Positions 33,394-41,603 of a stretch of DNA of 64,000 bases are shown here, piece by piece (positions within the stretch are counted from its first letter, which is position 1; every line of letters starts with the position of its first letter). The notes beneath the pieces were generated by a model. It had not been told where the DNA came from, did no database searches, and saw only the letters and a list, made by a program, of their open reading frames with translations. The DNA lies in assembly GCA_035546935.1 (NCBI GenBank), contig DASZVP010000002.1:434001-498000 (forward strand), given 5' to 3'. Both the position numbers and the translations under genes were made by a program. This DNA is from DASZVP01 sp035546935 (lineage in GTDB: Bacteria > Patescibacteriota > Saccharimonadia > Saccharimonadales > UBA4665).

Positions 33394-33662
33394 TGGCTAG
33401 AAAATCGAACATGGCCCGTGATGCCAAACGCCTGAAAATGATTGATAAGTACGCTGCTAAGCGTGCGGAACTCAAGAAACTTGGTGATCAAGAAGGCCTG
33501 GCTAAATTACCTCGTAACTCCAGCCCGACCCGCCGCACAAATCGCTGTTTTGAGACTGGTCGTCCGCGGGGCTACATGCGCCAGTTTGGTTTAAGCCGTA
33601 TCAGTTTCCGCGAACACGCCTCTAAGGGCGAAATTCCGGGCGTAACGAAGAGTAGTTGGTAG
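33393..33662 (+). CDS. rpsN: 30S ribosomal protein S14, cysteine-free type
   Basis: 89 aa. NSSPTRRTNRCFETGRPRGY is the family core. It lacks the CxxC...CxxC zinc ribbon of the short S14 type and belongs to the longer zinc-independent form. Start overlaps the rplE stop. Confidence 0.97.
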   Translation: MARKSNMARDAKRLKMIDKYAAKRAELKKLGDQEGLAKLPRNSSPTRRTNRCFETGRPRGYMRQFGLSRISFREHASKGEIPGVTKSSW

Positions 33663-33670
33663 GAGGAAGA

Positions 33671-34072
33671 ATGAGCAAAACCACCACCGATCCAGTAGCT
33701 GACATGCTAACCCGTATCCGCAACGCCATTGCCGTGCGTCAAAGCGAAGTTAGCCTGCCGCACTCCAATCTTAAAGAATCTGTTGCTCGATTACTGAAGA
33801 CCAGCAACTTTGTTGATGATGTTCAGGTTAAAGACGCCACAGTCGGCAAGACTCTGACTGTCCGCATCAACGATGAAGACAGTAACGCCCGCATCACTGA
33901 AATCGTCCGTGTTAGCCGCCCAGGCCGTCGCACTTACGTTAACGCTGCTGAAATTCCAGTGGTCAAGCGTGGTCGTGGCGTTGTCATCATCTCAACCTCA
34001 AAAGGTTTGATGACTGGCGACCAAGCTCGCGCCGAGCACATTGGTGGCGAATTAATCTGTAAAGTTTATTAA
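33671..34072 (+). CDS. rpsH: 30S ribosomal protein S8
   Basis: 133 aa from ATG 33671, which has AGGAGG 6 nt upstream; the frame opens earlier at 33656 but that start lies before the ribosome site. Conserved: DPVADMLTRIRNAIAVRQ and VVIISTSKGLMTGDQA. It binds the central 16S domain. Confidence 0.97.
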   Translation: MSKTTTDPVADMLTRIRNAIAVRQSEVSLPHSNLKESVARLLKTSNFVDDVQVKDATVGKTLTVRINDEDSNARITEIVRVSRPGRRTYVNAAEIPVVKRGRGVVIISTSKGLMTGDQARAEHIGGELICKVY

Positions 34073-34090
34073 AGGATATAGGAAGTAGTA

Positions 34091-34633
34091 ATGAGTCGTA
34101 TAGGAAAACAGCCGATCGCAGTCCCGAGCGGTGTGACAATCACTGTCGACCCTAGTGAAATTACTGTCAGTGGCAGTAAGGGAACACTGAAGCAGTTCAC
34201 CATGCCAGGCGTAACTGTTAAGCAAGAGGGCGATCAAGTTTTGGTTACCCGTGTTAATGATGAAGCACCAAACCGGGCCAAGCATGGCCTGATGCGCAGC
34301 CTGGTTAATAACATGGTTGTTGGCGTCAGCGAAGGCTTTTCTAAAAAGCTGGAGTTGAACGGTGTTGGTTATCGCGTGGCTCTGCAAGGCGCAGACCTCA
34401 AGTTCAATATTGGCTTGAGCCACGATGTAATCTACAAGTTACCGGCTGGCGTGACCGCTGCCATCGAGCAGAACATCATCACTGTCAGTGGTATTGATAA
34501 GCAGCAAGTTGGTCAAGTCGCTGCTGAAATTCGAGCTCTGAAGAAGCCGGAACCTTACAAAGGCAAGGGCATTAAATATGAAGGTGAACGCATTATCCGT
34601 AAGAGTGGTAAGAGCGGTAAGGAGAAAGCATAA
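34091..34633 (+). CDS. rplF: 50S ribosomal protein L6
   Basis: 180 aa, two repeated domains. MSRIGKQPIAVPSGV, the central LMRSLVNNMVVGVSEGF and PEPYKGKGIKYEGERI are conserved. It sits near the factor-binding site. Overlaps rplR by one base. Confidence 0.98.
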   Translation: MSRIGKQPIAVPSGVTITVDPSEITVSGSKGTLKQFTMPGVTVKQEGDQVLVTRVNDEAPNRAKHGLMRSLVNNMVVGVSEGFSKKLELNGVGYRVALQGADLKFNIGLSHDVIYKLPAGVTAAIEQNIITVSGIDKQQVGQVAAEIRALKKPEPYKGKGIKYEGERIIRKSGKSGKEKA

Positions 34634-34992
34634 TGAGCAAACAACTAGCCCACAAATTGCACAACCGCGCTCAGCGTAAAACCCGCATTCGCTCAACTGT
34701 CAGTGGTACCGCAGTGCGTCCACGCTTGGCTGTTTTCATCAGCAACCTGCATGTGACTGCCCAGTTGATTGACGACGAAGCCCACAAGACTATCGCTTAC
34801 GCCACCACGGTTGGTCAGAAGTCTGTTAAGGGCACAATGACCGAGCGTGCCGCTTGGGTTGGCGAGGAAATCGCCAAGCAAGCTAAAGCCGCTAAGATTA
34901 AAGCCGTGGTTTTCGACCGCGGTGGCAAATTGTATCATGGCCGCGTAGCTGCACTAGCTGACGCTGCTCGTAACGCAGGATTGGAGTTTTAA
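34633..34992 (+). CDS. rplR: 50S ribosomal protein L18
   Basis: 119 aa. RTRIRSTVSGTAVRPRLAVF-type core (RPRLAVFISNLHVTAQLIDD) and FDRGGKLYHGRVAALADAAR identify it. It binds 5S rRNA with L5. rpsE starts at the next base. Confidence 0.98.
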   Translation: MSKQLAHKLHNRAQRKTRIRSTVSGTAVRPRLAVFISNLHVTAQLIDDEAHKTIAYATTVGQKSVKGTMTERAAWVGEEIAKQAKAAKIKAVVFDRGGKLYHGRVAALADAARNAGLEF

Positions 34993-35652
34993 ATGGCTGA
35001 TCAACCTACTCAACCAGAAAACACCGAAGCCCAAGCCGCAGTGGCCGCTACGGTTGAACAGCGACCTGAGCGCCGGGCCCCGGAGCGTCGCCAACAGCGT
35101 CGCCCTGATTTCCAACCCGAAGAAAAGCAATTTGACGAGCGCACCCTGCACATTGACCGTGTCGCCCGTGTTGTTAAAGGTGGCCGACGTTTCCGTTTCC
35201 GCGCGCTAGTCGTGGTTGGTGACCGCAAAAACCAAGTCGGTATTGGCTCCGCCAAAGGTGCCGATGTGACCGCTGCTGTTTCTAAGGCTACCGAAATCGC
35301 CAAGAAGCACTTCATCAAAGTCAATCTGTACAAAGGTACTTTGCCTCACGAAACTCAGGCCAAGGTCGGTGGTGCTAACATTCTGATCATGCCGGCCAGC
35401 GCCGGTACCGGTTTGATTGCCGGTGGCGTCGTGCGTACTGTCTTGGAAGTTGCCGGCGTGAAAAACGCGCTTAGCAAGTCCTTGGGTTCAACTAACAAGA
35501 CCAACACTGCATATGCAACCATTGACGCCCTGCAGAGTCTAACTCCTGCTAGTCAGTGGGTCACTGCTAAGGCCAAGAAACCAGCTGCCAAAACCGAAAA
35601 GCCTGAAGCCGCTAAAAAGCCAGCTGCTAAAACTGCAAAGAAGGCTAAATAA
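34993..35652 (+). CDS. rpsE: 30S ribosomal protein S5 with N- and C-terminal extensions
   Basis: 219 aa versus about 165. The N-terminal 45 residues are Gln/Glu/Arg-rich (PERRAPERRQQRRPDF). The core is normal: RVVKGGRRFRFRALVVVGD, GSAKGADVTAAVSKA, LIAGGVVRTVLEVAGV. A Lys/Ala/Pro tail (KKPAAKTEKPEAAKKPAAK) closes it. rplO follows directly; the rpmD (L30) gene that lies here in most bacteria is absent. Confidence 0.97.
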   Translation: MADQPTQPENTEAQAAVAATVEQRPERRAPERRQQRRPDFQPEEKQFDERTLHIDRVARVVKGGRRFRFRALVVVGDRKNQVGIGSAKGADVTAAVSKATEIAKKHFIKVNLYKGTLPHETQAKVGGANILIMPASAGTGLIAGGVVRTVLEVAGVKNALSKSLGSTNKTNTAYATIDALQSLTPASQWVTAKAKKPAAKTEKPEAAKKPAAKTAKKAK

Positions 35653-36140
35653 TGAAATACCACGAACTTAATGTAACCAAGCCTAAAGCTCCGAAACGCG
35701 TCGGTCGAGGTATTTCTTCGGGTCAGGGTAAAACCGCCGGTCGTGGCACCAAGGGGCAAGGCGCCCGTACCGGTTCTAAGGCTCGTCCAGGTTTCGCTGG
35801 CGGTCAAAACCCACTGATGCAGCAACTGCCAAAGCTGCCTGGCTTCCGTAGCCACCGCGCTAAGGCTGAAAATGTCTACACCAGCCAGCTTGAGCAATTT
35901 GCCGGCAAAACTGTCGATGCTGAAGTTCTGGCCCAAGCCGGTTTGATCAGCAATCCTTACGTAACTGTTAAGCTGTTAGCTAAAGGCGATTTGACTAAAA
36001 AAGTTACCGTTAAGCTGAGCAAAGCCAGCGATGCCGCCATTGCTGCTGTCCAATCTGCCGGCGGTTCCTTCGAAAAAACCGCCCGTTTACAGCGCCCGAA
36101 GACCTCTACCAAGTCCAAAGCCAGCAAAACTCAGAAGTAG
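35652..36140 (+). CDS. rplO: 50S ribosomal protein L15
   Basis: 162 aa. RVGRGISSGQGKTAGRGTKG and ARTGSKARPGFAGGQNPLMQ are conserved. A short Lys/Ser/Thr-rich tail ends the protein. The start overlaps rpsE. It is the last gene before the cluster is interrupted by an ABC exporter. Confidence 0.97.
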   Translation: MKYHELNVTKPKAPKRVGRGISSGQGKTAGRGTKGQGARTGSKARPGFAGGQNPLMQQLPKLPGFRSHRAKAENVYTSQLEQFAGKTVDAEVLAQAGLISNPYVTVKLLAKGDLTKKVTVKLSKASDAAIAAVQSAGGSFEKTARLQRPKTSTKSKASKTQK

Positions 36141-36176
36141 CCTTAAGCCCAGAAAGGCTGATGCTACAATGTCTCA

Positions 36177-37937
36177 ATGACCTGGGAAGTTTATCGTTAC
36201 CTCTTGTTGACTTACGGTAGCCGGCCAGCCTATTGGGTAAGTCTCCTAGCAGAACTAATTCGTTCTCTGTTGGCGCGGGTAGTCCTGGTTGTCATTGTCG
36301 CCCATTTGGCCGCCAACTTAGCAACGCATCATTTTCCCCAAGCCCGTCATACTGTCTTGATCTACTTTATTGCCAGTGCAGGCAGCGTCCTGATTGGCAT
36401 ATTTGCCGACCTGGTAGGTGTTACCGTTGAAAACGTGAAATACGGTGAACTAGCCATTGGCTACCACCACAAGCTAACCAACAAAGACATGGCTTTCTAT
36501 CGCGACCATCAGGGCGGCTATTTGGTAAGTCTCTTTCGACAGCACCTGGACGGAGTAATGGCCCTGGTTCGCTTCATTCGCCAAACTTTAATAAGAGCCG
36601 GTGTGTCACTACTCTTACCACCGCTGGTACTGCTAACAAATAACTGGCGCATTGGTTTAGTGGCACTAGGTGTTATTGCTATCCAAATTATCTATATGGT
36701 TTGGGCTTCGGCCAAGATTCGTCCGTACCGCAAAGACTCACATGAAATATATCGTCGTATTACAGGTGAAGTTTCGGATGAGATTACTAATATTGTGGCC
36801 TTTAAGTCTAGTGGGGCCAGCCAGCAAGCAAACCGTCACATTGTGAATATGATGCATAAAGAAGTCTCAATTTTTCAAAAGCGACATACCCGAGCGATAT
36901 TCCTGGACTTGCCGCGAGACTTACTGACTTCCATTGCCATTGCTTCAGCCTTCTTCCTGACTGTCCTCAGTGCCAACAACAGTGCACAAGCCTTAAGCTT
37001 GTTGGTCATGACAATAACCTATATGTTTCAGATCAACCGTACAGTTGCTGACTTACCAAATCTGCTACAGCAACACGATGACTTAATCACTAAAATCTAT
37101 CCCACACTGATATATCTTGGTAAAGAAGACGAAAAAATTACAGATCCGATAAACGCAGTGGAATTTCGCGTCCACGATGGCAGCTTGAGTTTCTCGCACG
37201 TTAACTTTGACTATCCAACCAAAAGTGCCTCAAAAAAAGACAAAATGGCTGTTTTTGAAGACTTTAACCTCGATATCTCACCCGGCGAACACCTTGGCAT
37301 TGTCGGGCTCAGCGGAGCAGGCAAGAGCACGCTGGCCAATCTGTTAATGCGCTTTGATGACATCCAAGGCGGCTCAATCAGTATTGACGGCACCGACATC
37401 CGCGAAGTGCGCCAAGACGACCTGCGTCGCCAAATTGCCTACGTGCCACAGGAACCTTTGCTATTTCACCGGACCATCAGAGAAAACATCGCTTATTTTA
37501 ACGACAAGGCCACGCAAGATGACATTGAGCAAGCCGCCAAAGTGGCGCACGCCCACGACTTTATTATGGGTCTGCCCGATGGCTACGACTCGATGGTTGG
37601 TGACCGCGGCGTCAAACTTAGTGGTGGCCAAAAACAGCGGGTGGCAATTGCCCGTGCCATCTTAAAACACGCCCCAATTATGGTCTTTGACGAAGCTACA
37701 AGCGCCCTGGACAGTGAGAGCGAAAAGATTATCCAAAAAGCGCTGCCACAGATTATTAGCCGTCAAACAGCCATTGTGATTGCTCACCGCTTGAGCACAA
37801 TTCAGCACATGGACCGCATTGCCGTCATGGAAAACGGCAAAATCATTCAACTTGGTAGTCACAGAGAGCTTCTAAAAGACAAAAATGGTCGTTATGCCCG
37901 GCTGTGGGCACATCAAAGCGCCGAACTAGACGACTAA
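36177..37937 (+). CDS. ABC exporter half-transporter (MsbA/MDR type)
   Basis: 586 aa. An N-terminal six-helix membrane domain (about 20-300) is fused to an ATPase domain with Walker A GLSGAGKST (377-385), signature LSGGQKQR (about 488), Walker B/D-loop MVFDEATSALD and H-loop IAHRLSTI. It would work as a homodimer exporting lipid, peptide or drug; the substrate is unknown. It lies between rplO and secY, where most bacteria have no such gene, and has its own extended -10 (TGCTACAAT, 36162-36170) 6 nt before the ATG. Confidence 0.93.
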   Translation: MTWEVYRYLLLTYGSRPAYWVSLLAELIRSLLARVVLVVIVAHLAANLATHHFPQARHTVLIYFIASAGSVLIGIFADLVGVTVENVKYGELAIGYHHKLTNKDMAFYRDHQGGYLVSLFRQHLDGVMALVRFIRQTLIRAGVSLLLPPLVLLTNNWRIGLVALGVIAIQIIYMVWASAKIRPYRKDSHEIYRRITGEVSDEITNIVAFKSSGASQQANRHIVNMMHKEVSIFQKRHTRAIFLDLPRDLLTSIAIASAFFLTVLSANNSAQALSLLVMTITYMFQINRTVADLPNLLQQHDDLITKIYPTLIYLGKEDEKITDPINAVEFRVHDGSLSFSHVNFDYPTKSASKKDKMAVFEDFNLDISPGEHLGIVGLSGAGKSTLANLLMRFDDIQGGSISIDGTDIREVRQDDLRRQIAYVPQEPLLFHRTIRENIAYFNDKATQDDIEQAAKVAHAHDFIMGLPDGYDSMVGDRGVKLSGGQKQRVAIARAILKHAPIMVFDEATSALDSESEKIIQKALPQIISRQTAIVIAHRLSTIQHMDRIAVMENGKIIQLGSHRELLKDKNGRYARLWAHQSAELDD

Positions 37938-37940
37938 GTC

Positions 37941-37969
37941 TTGGCCAGCGGCCTCAGGGCCTGTATACT
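37941..37969 (+). promoter_or_regulatory. Promoter of secY
   Basis: TTGGCC (37941-37946), 17-nt spacer, TATACT (37964-37969). A 28-nt leader with AGGAG (37986-37990) precedes GTG 38005. Confidence 0.65.
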
Positions 37970-38004
37970 GATTCATTGAAGATTCAGGAGACTAAAAAGC
38001 TTAA

Positions 38005-39492
38005 GTGAACTGGAAAATTATTGTTAAGTCGCTCGGTCATCCGGACATGCGCAAGCGCATTCTGGCGGTTTTGGGCATTCTGCTGGTTTTCCGTATTTTG
38101 GCTCACGTGCCGGTACCGCTAGGAAGTCCTCAGACCCTGCACCAGGTGCTGAACAACCTCTTCAACTCAGGTAATACGCCTCAACTTCTAAGCTTTATAA
38201 ACGTTTTGTCCGGCGGTGCGCTGGCCAATTTCTCAATCATGATTGCCGGCATGGGACCGTTCATTAACGCCTCCATCATTATGCAGCTGTTGACCAAAGC
38301 GATTCCGCAGCTCGAGGCTCTGCACAAAGAAGGCGAATTTGGCCAGAAGAAGATTAACCAGTACACCCGTATTCTGACCTTTCCTCTGGCGATTATTCAG
38401 TCCATCGGTTCGATTTACTTGATTCGCCAAGCGGCCCAACAGATTGGCGGTGTCGGTGATATAACTGCCAACGCGACGCTTATGCAGTGGGTTCTAATGG
38501 TGGGCGCTCTGACCGGCGGTTCAATGCTGTTGATGTGGCTGGGCGAACTGGTCACTGAACAATCGGTTGGTAACGGTATTTCGCTGATTATTACCGTTGG
38601 TATCGTCAGCCGTTTGCCGTCCAATATCTCCACAATCGTGAGCTCTTTTCTGGACAAGCACTCGCGCTGGCATCTGTTTGGCCATCAGATCCCGCTCAAC
38701 AGGGGCGCTTTTGTCGCCGGACTGGTGATTTTGGCATCAGTTTTGCTTGTGACCTGGCTGGTCGTCATGCTCAATGAGGCCGCCAAGAACCTGACAGTCA
38801 ATTACGCAAAACGCGTCCAGGGTAACCGTGCGTATGGCGGCATTACCACCGTGTTGCCGGTCAAATTAATCACTGCTGGCGTGGTGCCGATCATCTTTGC
38901 CGTGGCCTTTTTAAGCGTGCCGAGCTTTGTCGGTCAGCTACTTACCGGTGCGCATACGCCGCACTGGCAGCATTTGGGCACAAATCTGGTGCAGTGGTTC
39001 CAGACACCGACGGCCAGCACCTTCGCTACCGAGGGCTGGAAAGCTTATATTTATCCCGTAACTTACTTCCTCCTGGTCTTCATTTTCACCTTTTTCTACA
39101 CCAGTATTACTTTTAACTCCAAAGAGATTGCTGAAAACCTGCACAAACAGGGCGGCTTTATCGAAGGCGTACGTGGTGGCGATCAAACTGAGCGTTACCT
39201 GGCTAAAACAGTTAACCGTTTAACACTGTTTGGCGCTTTCGCGCTTGGTATTTTGGCCATTTTACCGATTATTGCTCAACTCTTTGTCAATGCCAGCATT
39301 ACCATTGGTGGTACCAGCGTCTTGATCTTGGTCTCAGTAGCTCTGCAGACGCTGCGCGCAGTCGAGTCGCGAGCACTGATGGTCACTTACGATCAATATT
39401 CGCAGCCAGACTTCTTCTACGAGCCGGAAGCGGCTGTAGAAGCTGCCGGTGGTGCTCGCCGTCTGAAATTCCTGCCCCGCCGCAAACGCTAA
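38005..39492 (+). CDS. secY: Protein translocase subunit SecY
   Basis: 495 aa, longer than the usual 430-440. Ten membrane helices form the Sec channel. Marks: RILAHVPVPLG (TM1), the plug region after it, GGSMLLMWLGELVTEQSVGNG, and VMLNEAAKNLTVNYAKRVQG in the large cytoplasmic loop. The start is GTG 38005. Extra length lies in the loop around residues 225-330 and in a basic C-terminus. It has its own promoter and is not followed by adk or map. Confidence 0.96.
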   Translation: MNWKIIVKSLGHPDMRKRILAVLGILLVFRILAHVPVPLGSPQTLHQVLNNLFNSGNTPQLLSFINVLSGGALANFSIMIAGMGPFINASIIMQLLTKAIPQLEALHKEGEFGQKKINQYTRILTFPLAIIQSIGSIYLIRQAAQQIGGVGDITANATLMQWVLMVGALTGGSMLLMWLGELVTEQSVGNGISLIITVGIVSRLPSNISTIVSSFLDKHSRWHLFGHQIPLNRGAFVAGLVILASVLLVTWLVVMLNEAAKNLTVNYAKRVQGNRAYGGITTVLPVKLITAGVVPIIFAVAFLSVPSFVGQLLTGAHTPHWQHLGTNLVQWFQTPTASTFATEGWKAYIYPVTYFLLVFIFTFFYTSITFNSKEIAENLHKQGGFIEGVRGGDQTERYLAKTVNRLTLFGAFALGILAILPIIAQLFVNASITIGGTSVLILVSVALQTLRAVESRALMVTYDQYSQPDFFYEPEAAVEAAGGARRLKFLPRRKR

Positions 39493-39532
39493 AGACTACT
39501 TTATGAGGTGTTTATAACATGCTTTAGAAGCA

Positions 39533-39554
39533 AGTATATACTCAGTATATACTC
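39533..39554. repeat. Tandem 11-nt repeat AGTATATACTC x2
   Basis: Two perfect copies, 39533-39543 and 39544-39554, one helical turn apart, each with a GTATATAC palindrome. They could be an operator or a -10 region with no good -35. The 9-mer GTATATACT recurs at 26860. Confidence 0.6.
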
Positions 39555-39683
39555 ACAAAATACAGACATCATCAGCTGCATATGACTGGCCAAGCCATGG
39601 CTTGAGCAGACCTAAAAATGTGATATTATAAGAGGTAGCTAAGGTCTCGCGGCAGCGAGACGTGTTAAAGAGCATAAAAACTC

Positions 39684-39713
39684 TTTACAGACGGGGGCGG
39701 GTGCTGCTATAAT
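39684..39713 (+). promoter_or_regulatory. Promoter of infA
   Basis: TTTACA (39684-39689), 18-nt spacer, extended -10 TGCTATAAT (39705-39713). RNA start near 39720, about 9 nt before ATG 39729. Confidence 0.7.
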
Positions 39714-39728
39714 TGTCTCCTGTTATAT

Positions 39729-39950
39729 ATGGCGGCCAATAAGGAAGTAATCGAGCTGACGGGTACAATCGTCGAAACCTTACCCGGAACTCAGTTTCGG
39801 GTAGAACTCGAGAACGGCCACCGAATTATAGCTCATGTTGCCGGTAAGATGAGGAAGCACTTCATCCGCATCGTCCCCGGTGACAGCGTTACGGTCGAGT
39901 TGACCCCTTACGATCTTACTAAGGGAAGAATCACCTATCGCAAATCATAA
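39729..39950 (+). CDS. infA: Translation initiation factor IF-1
   Basis: 73 aa, normal. An S1-like OB fold: KEVIELTGTIVETLPGTQFR, LENGHRIIAHVAGKMRKHFI and RIVPGDSVTVELTPYDLTKG. It occupies the A site during initiation. First gene of the second ribosomal block (infA-rpmJ-rpsM-rpsK-rpsD-rpoA-rplQ-rplM-rpsI). Confidence 0.97.
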   Translation: MAANKEVIELTGTIVETLPGTQFRVELENGHRIIAHVAGKMRKHFIRIVPGDSVTVELTPYDLTKGRITYRKS

Positions 39951-40002
39951 TAATTACTGAAGCAGTGAGTCATTCGCGAGCTACGAAGGAGCAATGATCC
40001 GC

Positions 40003-40119
40003 ATGAAAGTGCGTGCCAGCGTTAAGAAAATCAGTCCGGACGACAAGATCGTGCGCCGCAAAGGCCGCATTTACGTGATCAACAAGTTCAAACCTAAGCA
40101 TAAGCAGAGGCAGGGTTAG
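40003..40119 (+). CDS. rpmJ: 50S ribosomal protein L36, cysteine-free type
   Basis: 38 aa: MKVRASVKKI, then SPDDKIVRRKGRIYVIN and ending PKHKQRQG. The zinc ligands of common L36 (CxxC and a later Cys) are replaced by Ser/Asp/Asn; only the His remains. An in-frame ATG at 39994 sits 2 nt after AAGGAG, too close, while ATG 40003 is 11 nt away, so 40003 was chosen. It is shorter than common ORF cut-offs and easy to miss. Confidence 0.93.
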   Translation: MKVRASVKKISPDDKIVRRKGRIYVINKFKPKHKQRQG

Positions 40120-40122
40120 TTT

Positions 40123-40509
40123 ATGGCGCGTATCTCCGGCGTAACCATTCCAGCCGAAAAACAAGTTTGGGTTGCCCTGACATATGTTTATGGCATTGGC
40201 CCGAAGACCGCTAAAACTATTTTAGGCAAAGCTAAAGTTGAAGAAACCACCCGCGTTAAAAACCTGACTGACGGGGAAGTCGGCCGCATCCAAGATGTTA
40301 TCAACGCCGATTACTTGGTTGAAGGTGAGCTGCAGCGGCTGGTAAGCGGTAATGTTAAGCGTCTTAAAGACATTAAAGCCTACCGTGGCTTGCGCCACAG
40401 CATGAACCTGCCAAGTCGGGGCCAGCGCACCAAAACCAACGCCCGTACGCGCCGTGGTAAGAAAGTAACTGTCGGTGGCACGGCTAAGAAAGTCGCCAGT
40501 AAGACCTAG
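40123..40509 (+). CDS. rpsM: 30S ribosomal protein S13
   Basis: 128 aa. Conserved: ARISGVTIPAEKQVWVALTY, GIGPKTAKTIL (helix-hairpin-helix), YRGLRHSMNLPSRGQRTKTN and the Arg/Lys-rich end that touches P-site tRNA. Starts 3 nt after rpmJ. Confidence 0.98.
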   Translation: MARISGVTIPAEKQVWVALTYVYGIGPKTAKTILGKAKVEETTRVKNLTDGEVGRIQDVINADYLVEGELQRLVSGNVKRLKDIKAYRGLRHSMNLPSRGQRTKTNARTRRGKKVTVGGTAKKVASKT

Positions 40510-40518
40510 GATTAAAAT

Positions 40519-40959
40519 ATGGCAGAAGATACTACAATCACCACTCCAGAAGAAGTTACAGAAGCACCAGCTGTTGCCGCTGCCCCCAAGCGCAAAAAAG
40601 CCAAGCGATCTGTCCCGGCTGGCCAAGTGCACATCCTGGCAACCTTTAACAACACCATTGTTACTTTTACCGACTCCAAGGGAAACGTCCTGGCTAGCAG
40701 CAGTGCCGGCGCCTGCGGTTTCCGCGGCTCCAAAAAAGGCACGGCTTATGCCGCTCAAGTCGCTACCGAACGTGCTGCGCAGATTGCTAAGCAATCATAC
40801 GGCTTCAGCAAGGCAGATATTTTCATCAAAGGCATTGGCCTGGGCCGCGACGCCGCTGTCCGCAGCCTGCCAAGCCTGGACATTTCTGTTGAGAGCATTA
40901 CCGATGTAACTGGCGTGCCACACGGTGGCGTTCGTCCACGAAAGGCGCGAAGGGTCTAG
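40519..40959 (+). CDS. rpsK: 30S ribosomal protein S11
   Basis: 146 aa, with an acidic/basic N-terminal extension of about 30 residues (TTITTPEEVTEAPAVAAAP). The core is normal: HILATFNNTIVTFTDSKGN, SSSAGACGFRGSKKGTAYAA, GVPHGGVRPRKARRV. Platform protein near the E site. Confidence 0.97.
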   Translation: MAEDTTITTPEEVTEAPAVAAAPKRKKAKRSVPAGQVHILATFNNTIVTFTDSKGNVLASSSAGACGFRGSKKGTAYAAQVATERAAQIAKQSYGFSKADIFIKGIGLGRDAAVRSLPSLDISVESITDVTGVPHGGVRPRKARRV

Positions 40960-40962
40960 TCC

Positions 40963-41586
40963 ATGGCACGTGATACGCAGCCGATTGTAAAAATGAGCCG
41001 CCGCGAAGGCTACGCTCTGCACCCAAAGGCCCACAAAGCTCTGGTTAAGCGTCCAACTCCGCCAGGCCAACACGGCAACGGCCGTATGGGCGGTCGCCAG
41101 CGCACTAGCCAATACGCAATGCAGCTGCGTGAAAAGCAGAAAGTTAAGCGTCTATACGGTCTGTTAGAACGCCAGTTCAGCAAACTGATGAAGGAAGCTA
41201 ACCGTCAGCAAGGTCAATCTGGCCAGGTGCTGCTGCAGTTCCTAGAACAGCGGGCTGACAATGTTCTTTACCGCGCTGGTTTCGCACCTAGCCGCCGCGC
41301 CGCCCGCCAGTTGATGAGTCACGGTCACTTTATGCTGAACGATGTCCGTGTCGACATTCCGTCCATTCGCCTGAAGCCAGGTGATACCTTGGTCGTGCGT
41401 CCACAAAGCGCCCAAACTGAATATTTCAAGAAACTTGATGACGTTAGCCCAGCCCCGAGCGCCACACCCGCTTGGCTTAAAGTGGATCGTAAGAAGGTCC
41501 AAGTAGCGGTGACGGCCTTGCCGACCCGCGATGACGCAGAAACTGATATCAATGAGCAACTAATTGTCGAGTATTACTCACGCTAA
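40963..41586 (+). CDS. rpsD: 30S ribosomal protein S4, cysteine-free type
   Basis: 207 aa. An S4 RNA-binding domain covers about residues 95-160 (RADNVLYRAGFAPSRRAARQ, GHFMLNDVRVDIPS). The N-terminus reads PIVKMSRREGY where zinc-type S4 has CRLCRREG, so no zinc site. Early 30S assembly and mRNA entry; in E. coli also a repressor of the alpha operon. Confidence 0.97.
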   Translation: MARDTQPIVKMSRREGYALHPKAHKALVKRPTPPGQHGNGRMGGRQRTSQYAMQLREKQKVKRLYGLLERQFSKLMKEANRQQGQSGQVLLQFLEQRADNVLYRAGFAPSRRAARQLMSHGHFMLNDVRVDIPSIRLKPGDTLVVRPQSAQTEYFKKLDDVSPAPSATPAWLKVDRKKVQVAVTALPTRDDAETDINEQLIVEYYSR

Positions 41587-41603
41587 AGGAGGAGCAGATT
41601 AGC

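Larger units (their letters stand above)
39493..39728 (+). other. secY-infA intergenic region with hairpins
   Basis: 236 nt without a gene. Besides the tandem repeat it holds a candidate promoter TTGAGC-16-TATTAT (39602-39629), a 7-bp hairpin GTCTCGC/GCGAGAC with loop GGCA (39644-39661) and a 7-bp stem TAAAGAG/CTCTTTA (about 39665-39687). Neither has a T-tract after it. The infA promoter closes the region. Confidence 0.5.
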
